The notes below the pieces were generated by a model that searched no databases, was not told the origin of the DNA, and worked only from the letters and a program-made list of their open reading frames with translations. The position numbers and the translations under genes were made by a program. Source: Stachybotrys elegans (lineage: Eukaryota; Ascomycota; Sordariomycetes; Hypocreales; Stachybotryaceae). Taken from it: a stretch of DNA of 64,000 nt. Location of the stretch: positions 2,046,001 to 2,110,000 of the forward strand of contig JAGPNK010000006.1 of assembly GCA_020746835.1 (NCBI GenBank), given 5' to 3'. Shown in pieces: positions 13,816 to 25,681 of this stretch (positions are counted from its first letter, which is position 1; every line of letters begins with the position of its first letter).

Positions 13816-14448
13816 ATGAGCATGAAGCCGCTGCCATCACAGCGCCGACTACTCACATCCCTCATCGACTCCCTCTCTACCGCGCCCTCATCAACGCCGG
13901 ACCTGAGCACCCACCAGACTCACGGGGCAAGTCGGAGACAATTACTGCTCACGCTGCATGTGATATTCCCGCTCCTCCTACTCCCGGCCCTGGACCTTCT
14001 CGACCGCCATCTGGTTACGCGCCTCACCCTGCGAAATGCCGACCCAGCAGTAACGAGCGACGTCTTTGTCGTGCGCTCACTCGCCTCGACGCTATCAAGC
14101 CGCCGGCGAGACGCCATGGCCTCGTCCGTAAAGAGCTACGTCGTCCGCCTGGGCGCGTGGAACTGTTCCTGTGCAAACTTTGCCGTTGAGGCGTTTCCCG
14201 CTCGCCCGAGCGGAAGAATCACCAGTGATGATGAAACGCTGGGGGAACCCGAGCACGAGCCTCACTCTAACTGGTCCTTTGGAGGAATGAGCTTGGATGG
14301 ACTGGGGGGACTCGCGGGTGGCGTCCCATGCTGCAAGCACCTACTAGCATGTCTGCTCGCCCATAGATGCCACGAGACACTGGGGCGTCATGCAGAGGAT
14401 CGTATTGTCACAAGAGAGGAACTGGCCGAGATTATGGCCGATACGTGA
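13816..14448 (+). CDS. SWIM zinc-finger protein, Shu2/Sws1-like
   Basis: Single-exon gene of 210 residues. Its recognisable feature is a SWIM zinc finger with the CxC...CxH pattern: C117-S-C119 in WNCSCANF, then C173-K-H175 in CCKHLLACLLAHRC. The N-terminal half is leucine-rich and helical (LLLTLHVIFPLLLLPALDLL). Length and layout match the fungal Shu2 / fission-yeast Sws1 proteins, which pair with Rad51 paralogues in the Shu complex to favour error-free homologous repair. That role is inferred from the domain alone. I chose ATG 13816; ATG 13822 and an upstream TTG at 13807 are alternatives. The gene lies 273 bases downstream of HEM13 on the same strand with no sign of shared regulation. Confidence 0.72.
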   Translation: MSMKPLPSQRRLLTSLIDSLSTAPSSTPDLSTHQTHGASRRQLLLTLHVIFPLLLLPALDLLDRHLVTRLTLRNADPAVTSDVFVVRSLASTLSSRRRDAMASSVKSYVVRLGAWNCSCANFAVEAFPARPSGRITSDDETLGEPEHEPHSNWSFGGMSLDGLGGLAGGVPCCKHLLACLLAHRCHETLGRHAEDRIVTREELAEIMADT

Positions 14449-14661
14449 ACGACCAGATAGGCGTATATACCTACGAACAATCACCACATGGTCATTGCGG
14501 CAATCAATCGGCATGCACTGTATACTTAATAATATTGTGGGATCGTAAAGCGTCAGACACGCCTCTTCATAGCAATGTCACAGGCAGGATACACTGCGTT
14601 TCGTTAAGACCACTTCTAATTTGGTCTTTTCATGACCTGCATCTACCTCTGGCCGACGTGT

Positions 14662-15829
14662 TTATTTCTTTTTATCCTTGCTTTCCTTTTCCTTGTCGCC
14701 GCCCTCCTTGCCCTCGCCGTTGACTCCGTTGACTCCGTCCTTCTTCTCATCCTTTCCATTGGCCTCTTCCTTCTTTGCCTCCTGCTCCTCCTGCTGCTGT
14801 CGGTTCTGGATCTTGTTCTCAATCAGGTCATGGAAGGCGGTGATGGCGCGTATCAAGCTGGACAGGTAAATGGCCATAAGCTGGTCGTTGGTCTTAATGC
14901 TCATGGCATGAGCCAACTCGCCACCCGACTTGCCGTCACTCTCGGGGGTGGAAAGGTTGGGCAGCAGATTGAAGACGTCTTGGAGGTTTCCGAGGATGGC
15001 GTGGTTTACTGGTAGCTTGCCGTCGAGAACCTTTTGAAGATAGGCGCCGATATCTCGTAGACGAAGGTGCAGGCCCTGCAGCGACTGGAGCTGGTTCGTG
15101 ACACGGGTCGACAGAGTGCCAACAGCAACGTCGCGAATATCTCTTAATAGGTGTTCCACACCAATCTCTTCCGCTTCTTCAGCCTCGATAATCGATGGCG
15201 TGTGGACAAACGTCCTCGAGGTAGTGGTTCCGTCCTAATCAAGGGTTAGTCCTGTCATGATGGGCGGATCTGCCCATGGGATAATGTATCAACATACATC
15301 CTTGATCTCCTCTACCGCAAAGTAGGCATCTGTAGGTACGCCGGACTCCTTTGGCTGCACATCGATGATGACGAGTAGTGGGTTGGGGGTGTATCGCTTG
15401 AACAGCTCGTTGATCTCAAGGTCAGACGCCCTGAGCTTGGGGCCGGTATGGTACCATCCTATTAGCTTCTCTCTGGCGTTGACCTTCTTGAACATGTCGT
15501 TCATCGACTCGACATAGTTGTGGTCCAGGAACCACACTGATGGATCCTTTTCGTCTTCTTCGAATGGGACTGGAGAGGCAGTGGCGTTAGAACGTGGTCT
15601 GACCAAGCGTGGAGCGCAGGCGGCAGGGATGCAACAAACCAGCAAAGCTGTTAGACACTCTCACGTTCTTGCCGTCATTCTGTCCCAGCAAGACTCCAAC
15701 CACGCGCCTCTTTCCCTTATTGCTTTGGACAGTACGGTTGTAGTGGTCGACGGCGGACAGAAGAACGAGGGGCGCAACAGTGACGTTTCGAGTAACGAGC
15801 GACAGAGTCTCGGCCGTGGTGGTAGGCAT
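14662..15829 (-). CDS. RPN8: 26S proteasome regulatory subunit RPN8
   Basis: Non-catalytic MPN subunit of the proteasome lid that pairs with the deubiquitinase RPN11. Three exons: 15640-15829, 15298-15569, 14662-15234, giving 344 residues (yeast 338). The MPN core is visible: [47 protein letters not shown] and NPLLVIIDV. The metal-binding JAMM residues of RPN11 are not conserved, as expected for RPN8. The C-terminal third is helical and ends in a lysine/glutamate-rich tail after residue 300 ([15 protein letters not shown]). All splice sites are GT-AG and join in frame. It is divergent from adenylate kinase across 1.8 kb. Confidence 0.97.
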
Positions 15830-17664
15830 TGTGCGGAGGAGACTGCTTACGCAGTAATTGTCATTAAAGGGGATATGAGTGAGAGTCGCGACGTCGCCAG
15901 GTGGTGGGGGTTGGGCGCCGTGGCGGGATTGTTGAATTGTGGTTTTGGACGGCGTACGTACGTGAGGCTGCCTCGGGGAGCTTAGAGCTCTCTCAGGCTC
16001 ACACTACACTCCACAGTGGCCGGCACGGTCCAACCTGGTGGGATGTGCTCTGCCGCACCTTACGTAACCTCCCCAGCCTTGCAATCATCACGTGCTGGTG
16101 TGCTCGTGGCTGGTTGTGGCTCAAGGCCAAGATACGCTACTAGCAGAGCAAATATCAAAATAACGGCCATCTACAAACGGAATACTGACCGGCTGGAGGG
16201 CTCAAAGTCTTGTTCTGTTGCTTGCTCCCTACTAGGTATGAAGCTAGGATTGGCCTGTACACACCATGGCTCCTGACAAAAGGGGCCGAGAGCACGATAT
16301 TTGAGGCTCGGCCAGAAACAGAATGCGTTTAATATCGACAGAGAATGTTGGCAGTGGAGGATTAGATCCCTTCCGCCATGATATGATCCATGATACTGTT
16401 GAGTATTTCGGTGTTTAGCTGGCGAGTTTTACTCCATGAGGCCATTGCGGTGCGCAAGTCCGAAAATCGGAGACATTTGCGCTTCCAAGAAACCACAGGT
16501 CAATTTCCCATCACATTGCTTCCTTTTCCAGACTTTAGGTAGTGCCTGTACAGGCGACGTGTTCATACTAATAGTTTAGGAGTATACGCTTTGGATATCC
16601 TGTTTGATCTTGGTGCTCCCTTTGAAGCAAACGCTTACACTGTTGTCTATTTGTTCTCAGTTCGCGACGATGACGACGAGCAATGGCATGCGTGCCAATC
16701 ATAGTGGAGCTACCAGTTACATTGTGTGTACATGCACCCTTCCGTTCGATTCTCCAGCGACGGGCGGACGACGACCAGGGTGCTGCTGGAAAGGGGCATA
16801 GACCGAGGAAGGGATGCCGACCTGCCTCTCTCGCGAATGCTTCACGTGTAGAAAGAGCTCAAGCAGGCCGTGTCCTCTGCAGGTATTGCGCCATGGTACG
16901 TAGCACTTAGCAAGGTGGTAGCATCGCGTCCGGCGCAGTATCGCCCGAGGTATTTATGTACTTGGGGCAGGGCAGGGCAATCAGCGAAGCGGTTGCGTCA
17001 TGTCCCAAGGCCCTTGGAAAACACAAAGGTAGATAGAATCGGCGTGTTAGGACCACGCTGTAAATATGGTAGCATTCCGAGGTCTGTATCATCTGTCGGC
17101 TAAGTAGCTCACATGCAATCAGACCTGGACGCTTATTAGCTCCCGTCGTTAACACCAGCGGAAAGCAAACATGGCAAGCGCCTTAAAATTTTGGCTTGGA
17201 ACTTGGAATTCAGTGGAGGCCAACTCAGGTCCCGCTAGGTACGTGCTTTGCTGGAGATATGCGCAGTGTGCTGTCTACTTGCTGTTAACAAGAGCGTAAG
17301 TACCTCGAGGTACCTCCACCCACACTAGACGGTTCGCAGTCGCGGGCCGACCAGCACATCCATCAGTCCGGATCTCCATCGGACCAGGTCCTCGGCAATC
17401 TACCTCGAGGTACTTTCTCGACCTCACCCAGAACCCTGTACTGATTCCTGGCCTCTGCATTTTTTCCCTTTCCCCTTCACTTTCAGTTGCCATTGCCATT
17501 CCTCACTTCCCACGGCAACCACCACCGCCTTGCCTCCTCTCCCTCTTCCTCCTCCGCCTCTTTCTCTTCCGCTTCTCTCCCCGGTTCTGCTCCCGGCTCC
17601 TCAGCGCATCTACTCCGACAATTGCCTTGGTCAGGCGGCTAGCGTCCAATTCCAATTCGCAACA
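15830..17664. other. Divergent promoter region of RPN8 and adenylate kinase
   Basis: A 1.8-kb gap. From about 17460 to 17610 the plus strand is a strong C/T tract, typical of a highly expressed fungal core promoter or leader. Two palindromes built on TACCTCGAGGTA lie at 17300-17313 and 17401-17412 (listed separately). The short open frames look random. Confidence 0.55.
17300..17412. repeat. Pair of palindromes TACCTCGAGGTA upstream of adenylate kinase
   Basis: A perfect 14-base palindrome GTACCTCGAGGTAC lies at 17300-17313 and its 12-base core recurs at 17401-17412, about 100 bases apart. They sit 250-365 bases upstream of the adenylate kinase start, where a dimeric transcription factor could bind. 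The function is inferred only from symmetry and position. Confidence 0.5.
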
Positions 17665-18711
<1,047 letters not shown>

Positions 18712-19290
18712 GCCCGACGCTGCCCTCCCTGTCCACGATCAACTGGGAACTCACGTCTTGGGAATGTGTCCTATTAGTCCTCACGAAATCTACCGTTACG
18801 CCTCCGCGCAACGCCTGTATGTATCAATGTCTCGATAGTAGTCTCAACAGAGCCATGTCATCAACAACGGATGGTAGACCAGTGATCTTAACTCGACTGC
18901 TGCACTAATGGTCGGGGTGAGTGTTTTCAGTATGGCACTTGCCGCTGAGATAGTTGCTTGTTGATCTATAGAATTCGAATGAGGTATGATGGATAAGAGA
19001 GTCTAAATCCTGCTCCATTGTAATGCTAATTATATGACCAGCCCTGTTAAGGGACTATGGAAATTCTTCCAAGTTGTAAAGTAGAAGGTATATATTGTAT
19101 GTATGTGCGCTCGCCCAATGCTAATAATGGTAGACTGTATGTCTGGTCGAGTCAAATGACCCAACCGGCGTTTCTGGGCGCAGCGACCTCGTGTCGGGGC
19201 CTTGTTGGCCCCAAGGGCGCCCAGGACGTTGAGGCATTCCTGGGCCTGATGCCTTACTCTCATCTCTTCGGGGTAGCTTGACGAGACACG
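18712..19290. other. Convergent intergenic region (adenylate kinase / HOOK)
   Basis: A 579-base region between two convergent 3' ends. It is A/T-richer than the flanking coding sequence and has no supported gene. Confidence 0.5.
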
Positions 19291-22100
19291 TCAGTAGAGG
19301 TAGAGGGAGTCGCGGCGGCGCAACTGACCGTTGACCATCTGCCTCTGCTTGTTCAGCCAACTTTTGGGGGCGTCGTGACGCCTTTGCACCACGACATGGT
19401 TACTCTGCATTCTGCTGTTGAGATCGTACCAAGCAGACGCCATTAATGCGAGCTCTCGTTGAAGTGTCTTGATTGTCTGGTCCGTCTCGGCCTGTTGCGG
19501 TGACAGGTTAGCATCAAAACATGAGAATGAGCGCCAATGAGTCTAAAGACCGTGGCGTAACTAGGAAAAGCCGTACCTTGAGTGCAGCTGAAGCCTCTCC
19601 GCCCTGTGCCATCTTAAGTTTTCGTTGCAGGTCGATCTTATCCATTTCGGATTTTTCAAGTTGCTGTTACGCGGACGTTAGCCTTGATACCGATGTGAAG
19701 TGATGGAACTGTTAAAGCAAAAATCCGCTGACGGCTTCCATCAAAGCACTTGCACCCCCTCTCCCCTCCTCCACGCTGCCTCCCCGAAGACACAGCAAAT
19801 ATGCAGATCCCTGCTCATACCATGCCATGCACTTCCCTAGGGCCGGCCAGAAGAATGTTGTGCCGAGAAGTGGCTGCTAGGAACTCGTTTCTGCCCCGGC
19901 TCTCCACTATGCCGCATACCCCTAGATGCTTGGACAAAATATGAGAATAACTGACCTGTTGTCTCTCTTTCAGACGAGCCCGCAGCTTCTCGATCTTCTC
20001 ATGTGCCTTCTTGACGGCCTCTGATACATCACCGCCAGCTAGGCCCTCTGCTGTCTCTTGTATGTCCTTGTTCTCCTCGGCGGCTTTCCGTAGCTTATCC
20101 TTGGCCAGAAGTGCGTCGATCAGCTGTGACTTCTGAGCATCGCGCTCTGACACGACATCGCTCAGTTCGTTCCTTAAGCGGTCGAGCTCGGACTTGAGAG
20201 ATTCGGAAATCAGCTTGTCGGCTCCTCTGAGCTCTTCCACGGCGTCCACGCTCTCCTTGCTAACAGCAGATAGCTTAGCGCGGGCTTCGAGGAGGTCTCG
20301 GTCTTTGTCAGCAAGCTCCGTCTGCAGAGTCTTCTCCCGCTTCTTCGTCTCCTCAAGCTCGGCAGTCGTTTGGACTAGCTGGGTTCTGATGTTGACGAAA
20401 GCTTGATCCCTGTACGGACAATGTGTAAGTATGATGTATGGTGCCAGCCAATTTATGGGTAACGTACTCTTCTGAGGTCATGCCCTTGACCATTGCGTCA
20501 ATCTGGTCCTGCGCGACTGCCAACTTTTCGAAGACTTCATTGTAGTTTTGTTGCAGACGATCAGCTCGGCGCTTTTGTTCCTCCCAATCACGCCGTAGTA
20601 GAGCAGCGTCTCCCGTCGAGCCCATCGATCTGCGCAAGAGGTTGTTCTCTGCTTTCAAGCGCGAGAGCTCTAGAGGGAAGTTGGGCTGGTTCTCATCGTC
20701 ACTTGCGGTGTTCAGCTCATCTTCCAAGCTACCATAGCCAGATGGCGCACTGAGGATGTCTGGCTGGGAAACACCGGCGCCGCCATGTTGGAGCTGCTCT
20801 TGCAAATCCTGTATGAAGTGCTCGTCATGGCTCCTCTGCGCTCTAAGCCGCGCCAGCTCCTCCTCCAATGCCGAAACATCCTTGATTAGTTGATTCTTCT
20901 GGTTGCGCTCGTCCCACAAATGCTGCTCGGACTGTGTAATCATTTTGGTGAGCTCAGCCTCGGCCTTGCGCGTACGGTCACCCCGTTCCTTGTCCGATAC
21001 CAGAGACCTCAGTTGTTCCTGGAGCTCAGCGCGCTCATACTGGAGGTTCTGGACCTCCTTGACAAGATGCTGCTGGGACTCCAGCTTCTGTTTGTACCTC
21101 TCGGCCGTGTTTGCCTTCTTCTCCAGCTCCTCCGCCTTGTGTTTCCATTCTGCCGCCTGGTCCCGAAGCTCATCGGCGAGAATGCTCTTCTGGCTCAGCC
21201 TTTGAACTTCGCTTTCCAGCTGAGCCTTATTCTTGATGTAATCACGAATCTGTTCTTCGTTTCTGGCGATAATTTCCATTTGTTCATGGACCTGGGCCTC
21301 GAGGAGCTTGATGGCCTCTGCACTGTTTGCTCCATCCTGCGTTGCTTTGCGCAGAACTTCCAGCTCGCGATCGTTCTTCTCTTTTTCGTATTTCAGCTCC
21401 TCATGACTGATCTGCAGATGTTCGAGTCGCGTTATGTAGTCGGATAGGGTCTTCTTGGTCACGTCCAGCTGCTGGCGCAGTGCGGCGTTCTGTTCTTCAA
21501 CGAGTAGGTCAATGTCCCGGGCTTCCATGACGGCGTCGATGGCCTCTTCGAGATCGTCGTCATCTTTCGAGTTCGCAGCATCGACTTGCATGGCGCGGAT
21601 GATTTGCATTATTTCCGCCTGGGTGTCGCGATCCAGTCCGTTTTGTATTCGGGGGATATACCTTTGGTTGTTGGGCCCCATGGTAGCAGCCGAAACCATG
21701 ACGGCGAGCAACTGGGAGTCCATGTTTTAGCTGTTTGCAACAACTCAAAGGGCTTTGCGATACGTACCTGGCTGATGCCCTGGGGCTCTGGGTTCTCGGC
21801 GACGGCATGATAGTCAAACTTCTTTGCCTGGCAGGCCAGCTCGGGGACTTGTCGGCGAATGAACCGGAATAGGCCTTTGTAGACAGCTTGTATGTTGCGC
21901 TTGTTTGTGAGATACTTGGAGGTAGCAGGATTCGTCTCGAGATCAGAGGGGTTGAATTCGGGATCGAGCTCGTGTAGGATTTGGGCCAGTGTGACTCCAT
22001 TCGTAAGCTCGTCTAGCGATTCTGACGGTCGGTTTAGGTCAAAGACACGATTGACTGCTTTGAGGAGCGCGCTCTGCGCGCTCTGACTGTAGAGGGGCAT
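19291..22100 (-). CDS. HOOK family dynein-endosome adaptor
   Basis: Links dynein/dynactin to early endosomes for long-distance transport in hyphae (HookA in Aspergillus, Hok1 in Ustilago). Five exons: 21768-22100, 20468-21711, 19956-20409, 19577-19663, 19291-19491, giving 772 residues, near the usual length. Residues 1-150 form the Hook domain (LTNGVTLAQILHELDPEFN). Residues 180-700 are almost continuous coiled coil rich in E, K, Q and L. The C-terminus contains the AWYDLNSRMQ segment conserved in fungal HOOK proteins, which binds the FTS/FHIP cargo side. Exon 2 starts at TTG (21711), not at the nearby ATG. Intron 3 is 292 bases, several times longer than the others, and intron 4 is 85. The end is set at the TGA at 19291; a GT near 19320 could allow an alternative tail. 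Confidence 0.92.
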
Positions 22101-23700
22101 CGTGCCGGTTGTACGACGGTAACCTCGGGGAGAGCTGAGGAGCCAAGCACCTCAAACAGGTCGCTATGCTATTAGGGGATGGCTTCGTTTGGTCGGGTGT
22201 GGATTCGTAGCTTGGAGAGTCGGCCAAGGGGACATAATTTGTCGAGAGTAGGCGGCGTCGAGACAGGTTCGGAGGATGGTGAGTGCTGGGAGCGTGCGCT
22301 ATTCAAACACGCAAAAGTAGGAACTTGTCTTGTTCCATGTCCAAGGGAGGTAGTGGTCAATATCATGCGCCTGGAACCTGGGTGGCTGCTTCACCCGTGG
22401 AGGGGAGTTGTCCGAGTATGTGGAGATATGCTACAGAGGCCCGACCGTCCTTGCTTGTCCCCGCCGAACCTGAGCTTAGCCTCTGTACCGTCAACGTCAG
22501 GTCTTATTACATATCAGTCAGGTGTCTTCCACTCACCCTTCTTTCCTGTATGTACCTAGGTAGTGAGAAGAAACCAAACAATATTGCGAGCCGATCCCTA
22601 GTTCGCTGCCCCTGAAAAGGTAAGACGATTAGGGGGTTCCTATTCTAGGCGATCTCAATAGGCCAGGAGCTCACGTCCTGCGTTTCAATACAATGACCTT
22701 GTATGGGCATTATTAGCGTGCATGCCTGACGGGGCTCTTCACAAGTCTTATCCATCGGGACAAGTACTAATGTATACATGTGAACATTTGTTTTGGCCCG
22801 AAAAAATATGTTAAAACAATACAGAGCTGGCCGCATTGTGCAGGCAAGACTATCTACTCTTGGCGCCCAAATATCCTGTCAACCCAGTGCAGTATCTGCG
22901 TATTTAATCTCATTGTGAAAGTTTGAGCCGGCCTGCAAGATGCCCCTCCGTTCCCGAGCATTCCCAGTTTGGAGTAGCCAGAACAGGGTCCTGCATTGCC
23001 GAAGCGCGGGCATAACAAGCTATCTCATGCATGATCAGATATCACCAGCATGTAAAAAACGAGGGAAAAATGCAGGTCACATGGAAGCCGGGTGACATAC
23101 TAAATACCCAGCAGAAGTTGACGGCTGTATACTATCCAACAAAACGAGCCCTGTGTTTGAATTGCGACACATATGGCCTAGGGTAGGTCCCTTGTCGTTT
23201 CTGGCCAAGCTGCCTTCCGCTCATCAACATGTCCTCGCTGACGTCAAGGCCCAAACGGACATGCCTCGACGCCACATACCGTGGTCTCAGTTGCAAATAT
23301 CCGTGGCACTGGAACGTTTAGTTAGCAAGAAACAGACCTGCGCTGGTCCCCACAAGGACGGTGTGCATACGCTGTATTGCTCGCAGTACAGGTAGATGCG
23401 CCAAAGCGACAAGAAAGCTTTGGTTTAACTACATATATTACTGCATCACAAAAAGATGACCTGAACCCTAGGTTAATCCCTTACGTCACGGGCGGACATG
23501 GTTGAAAAGAACCCATATCTTCGTAATGCTGATCATCAGAGTATCTTCTTGAAAGATGTACAGGTTGAACGATATATTTCCAATTCTTGTTTACGCCCCA
23601 AACGCCGATATCTTTCCAGCCAGTGGTATATCAACCCCTATCTGGCCTGCTTTTGGCTTCCGATGGCAGGCTCGACTCACAAACAGCCTGGGTTTAGCTG
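22101..23700. other. Intergenic: HOOK promoter and I9 inhibitor 3' flank
   Basis: A 1.6-kb region. It holds one GTACCTAGGTAG motif at 22552-22563, of a kind repeated in several other intergenic regions of this window. Short open frames (22179-22559, 23153-23395) overlap in several frames and resemble no family. Confidence 0.5.
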
Positions 23701-24053
23701 TTAATGCTGATACCTTCGTCTTCCTCGACGATCATACGGTGGGATGATTCGTCGCTCCATGCCTGAACACCCTTGAGAGCGCCTTTGGGTGCGTGGACAG
23801 CGAAGCCACTACAATGGTCAGCACATCTGAGTCAAGGTCGAGAGACGCATCAGCCGAGGGAGACGCACTGAATGATGGAGTACTCGTGTGTAATATCGCC
23901 GCCGTTGGATCGGATTCTATCTCTTGCGGCCTGCATAACCTCCTTGGGAGGCAGTGGCTCCTCCCAATAGATGATGGCATCAACCATCTCGTCGACGGCG
24001 AGCACACCGGGCACGACGGCGAGGGCGGTGAAGATGATCGTCGAAAGCTTCAT
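23701..24053 (-). CDS. Secreted I9-type protease inhibitor (subtilisin propeptide-like)
   Basis: Small protein of 97 residues from two exons, 23869-24053 and 23701-23809, with a 59-base intron. Residues 1-19 (MKLSTIIFTALAVVPGVLA) form a clear signal peptide. The rest follows the inhibitor I9 / proteinase-B-inhibitor fold seen as the propeptide of subtilisins: IIYWEEPLPPKEVMQAARDR, GGDITHEYSIIHGFAVHAP and ESSHRMIVEEDEGI. There is no protease domain, so this is a free-standing inhibitor or intramolecular-chaperone-like protein, similar in type to yeast PBI2 and basidiomycete POIA1 but with a secretion signal. The junction ATT CA/T GGC restores the conserved HGF motif and confirms the splice. 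The target protease is unknown; a serine protease of the subtilisin type is inferred. Confidence 0.82.
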
Positions 24054-24790
24054 GATGCAGTAATATTGCGCTCGAAAGGCGGTTTATCGATTCTTGTAGA
24101 CGTTTTCTAACGCGGAGAAAGGCGGTGTTTGGCGGAACTGAGTGGTGTGAGTTGGATGGCGAGGTGGTCTATATGTCATAAAGTGGGATTGGGGAAGCCT
24201 AAATGCGCGGATGTCTAAGTTAAGTCACAGCCCCGTGGGGCCTGCATGGGTGCGCGTAAGGGACCATGCCTTAACTAGGGTACCTGAGGCCAGCATATCG
24301 AAAGTTCCTGTACATTATGCACTGGGCATTCATCCCCCATAAACGGTGTTCCAGAACTTATATTCGCCCGCCTGAGTGTCGTCATGATGTGGGCGCCTTC
24401 CAGTCAACTCAATGCTAGTAGCTTCCCCGTTGGGAAAGTCAACGATCTCGCCACTTTAGTGGTCAGAATGGAATGGAGCAAAGCTTTATCCTTATTATCA
24501 GCTTCCATTTCAAGGAAACAAAAGAGCCGACCTGTTAGGCATCCGAATAACACTGTCCACCCACACATGATGGTGGGGAAAACAAACAAGAAGACATGTG
24601 CCTTGTTTGCTCGCCGAAACCTCATGTTACCGCAACATTATCATTTGGTTCTCGGGGCTTTACACAGCATACACAAATACGTGTACTTTACTTATTACTG
24701 TACTGTGAAACCCACATGCCGTGCCCAACTCCGTATGCATGCAAAAAGTATGTACAGGCCGTCACTCCCTCGAATGACAGCTGGGTGATA
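24054..24790. other. Intergenic: promoter of the I9 inhibitor gene
   Basis: A 737-base region upstream of the inhibitor and downstream of an uncharacterised minus-strand gene. I see no further gene or structured RNA. Confidence 0.45.
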
Positions 24791-25681
24791 TCAAGCCCGC
24801 GTGCTGTCAGAGATGCTGCCGTTCTCATTCCAGAGATCCTTGCTCTCCTGTTCCACAGCGCGCATGGCTTCCGCTACCTCGTCCAGCTTTGCCACGACAT
24901 CCATGACGCCGTCGTTGACTCTTTGGAAGTACAGATCATTCGCTTCTCGGCGCTTCCTGGCAGAAAGAATATCGAGTTCCGTCTCCTCCTCCAGACTCGC
25001 ACCAAGCTGGCCCATGCCGCCCCCGCTGCTCCCTGGTCGTGTGCTGGTGGCGGCTGCGGTGCTTTTGGCACCGTCAGTCCCGTCTACTGGAGCTGATCTG
25101 GTAGGATCCAGCTGCGCACCCTTCATATTTCTCATGTCGTCTCCGGCAGCAGAGGTTCCATTGTCTCGAAGTGACGCCTCGATATCATCTGCTTCATTCC
25201 TCGCCCAGGCTTGAGCGAGGGCAATCTGGGCAACGCGCAAGTCAGCCAGCTTGCGTTCATGTTCAGGCCCAAAGACATGTGTGCCTCCAGACGCCGAGAG
25301 TTCCACCTCTTCTAGAGTTGCTTGCATTTCTGCCCAAAGAGCATCTGTCCTGTCCGTGCTGCGTGTGCTCTCTGTAGGCTGCAGCGTCCTGGGCCGATTG
25401 CCATCCGGGGACAGGGCCGCCCCAGGGTGTAGAGAGCCATGCGTATCTGCGTTGGAAAGCTTCCGGCTCCGACCGGCTGGACCTGGGCCAGGCACTTGTG
25501 CGCCTTGGGTGAGAATGCCTGGCAGAGAGACATGAGATGCAGCCGGTGATGGATGCAGAAACAGCGCTGGTGGAGGGTCCCTTGGTTTGCTCTTTGTCCG
25601 GGAGATCGGAGTCATGGGTTCATCGTTTACGGGCCACGCCCTCGATTGTGGAAAATCATCTTGACGACTACTCGGTCTCAT
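24791..25681 (-). CDS. Uncharacterised fungal protein, disordered N-terminus and coiled C-terminus
   Basis: Single frame of 296 residues with a clean start and stop. The first 110 residues are Pro/Ser/Arg-rich and probably disordered. Residues 112-165 contain a compact helical block (DALWAEMQATLEEVELSA, KLADLRVAQIALAQAWARNE) that I associate with fungal proteins of the DUF5315 type; this is recollection and not verified. The C-terminal 65 residues are a charged helix (ARKRREANDLYFQRVNDGVM, MRAVEQESKDLWNE). There is no signal peptide or membrane segment. The gene is divergent from RPS23 with 486 bases between starts. No function is proposed. Confidence 0.65.
   Translation of the reverse strand: MRPSSRQDDFPQSRAWPVNDEPMTPISRTKSKPRDPPPALFLHPSPAASHVSLPGILTQGAQVPGPGPAGRSRKLSNADTHGSLHPGAALSPDGNRPRTLQPTESTRSTDRTDALWAEMQATLEEVELSASGGTHVFGPEHERKLADLRVAQIALAQAWARNEADDIEASLRDNGTSAAGDDMRNMKGAQLDPTRSAPVDGTDGAKSTAAATSTRPGSSGGGMGQLGASLEEETELDILSARKRREANDLYFQRVNDGVMDVVAKLDEVAEAMRAVEQESKDLWNENGSISDSTRA

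Noticed and set aside
20890..21447. 185-residue leucine-rich open frame antisense to HOOK
   Set aside because: It is the complement of a coiled-coil coding region, which commonly gives long Leu-rich antisense frames.
21609..21730. ATG-initiated start of HOOK at MDSQLLAVM
   Set aside because: The in-frame Hook domain is encoded upstream (21768-22100) and a GTACGT...CCCAG intron joins it directly at LLAVM, so that ATG is inside the intron.
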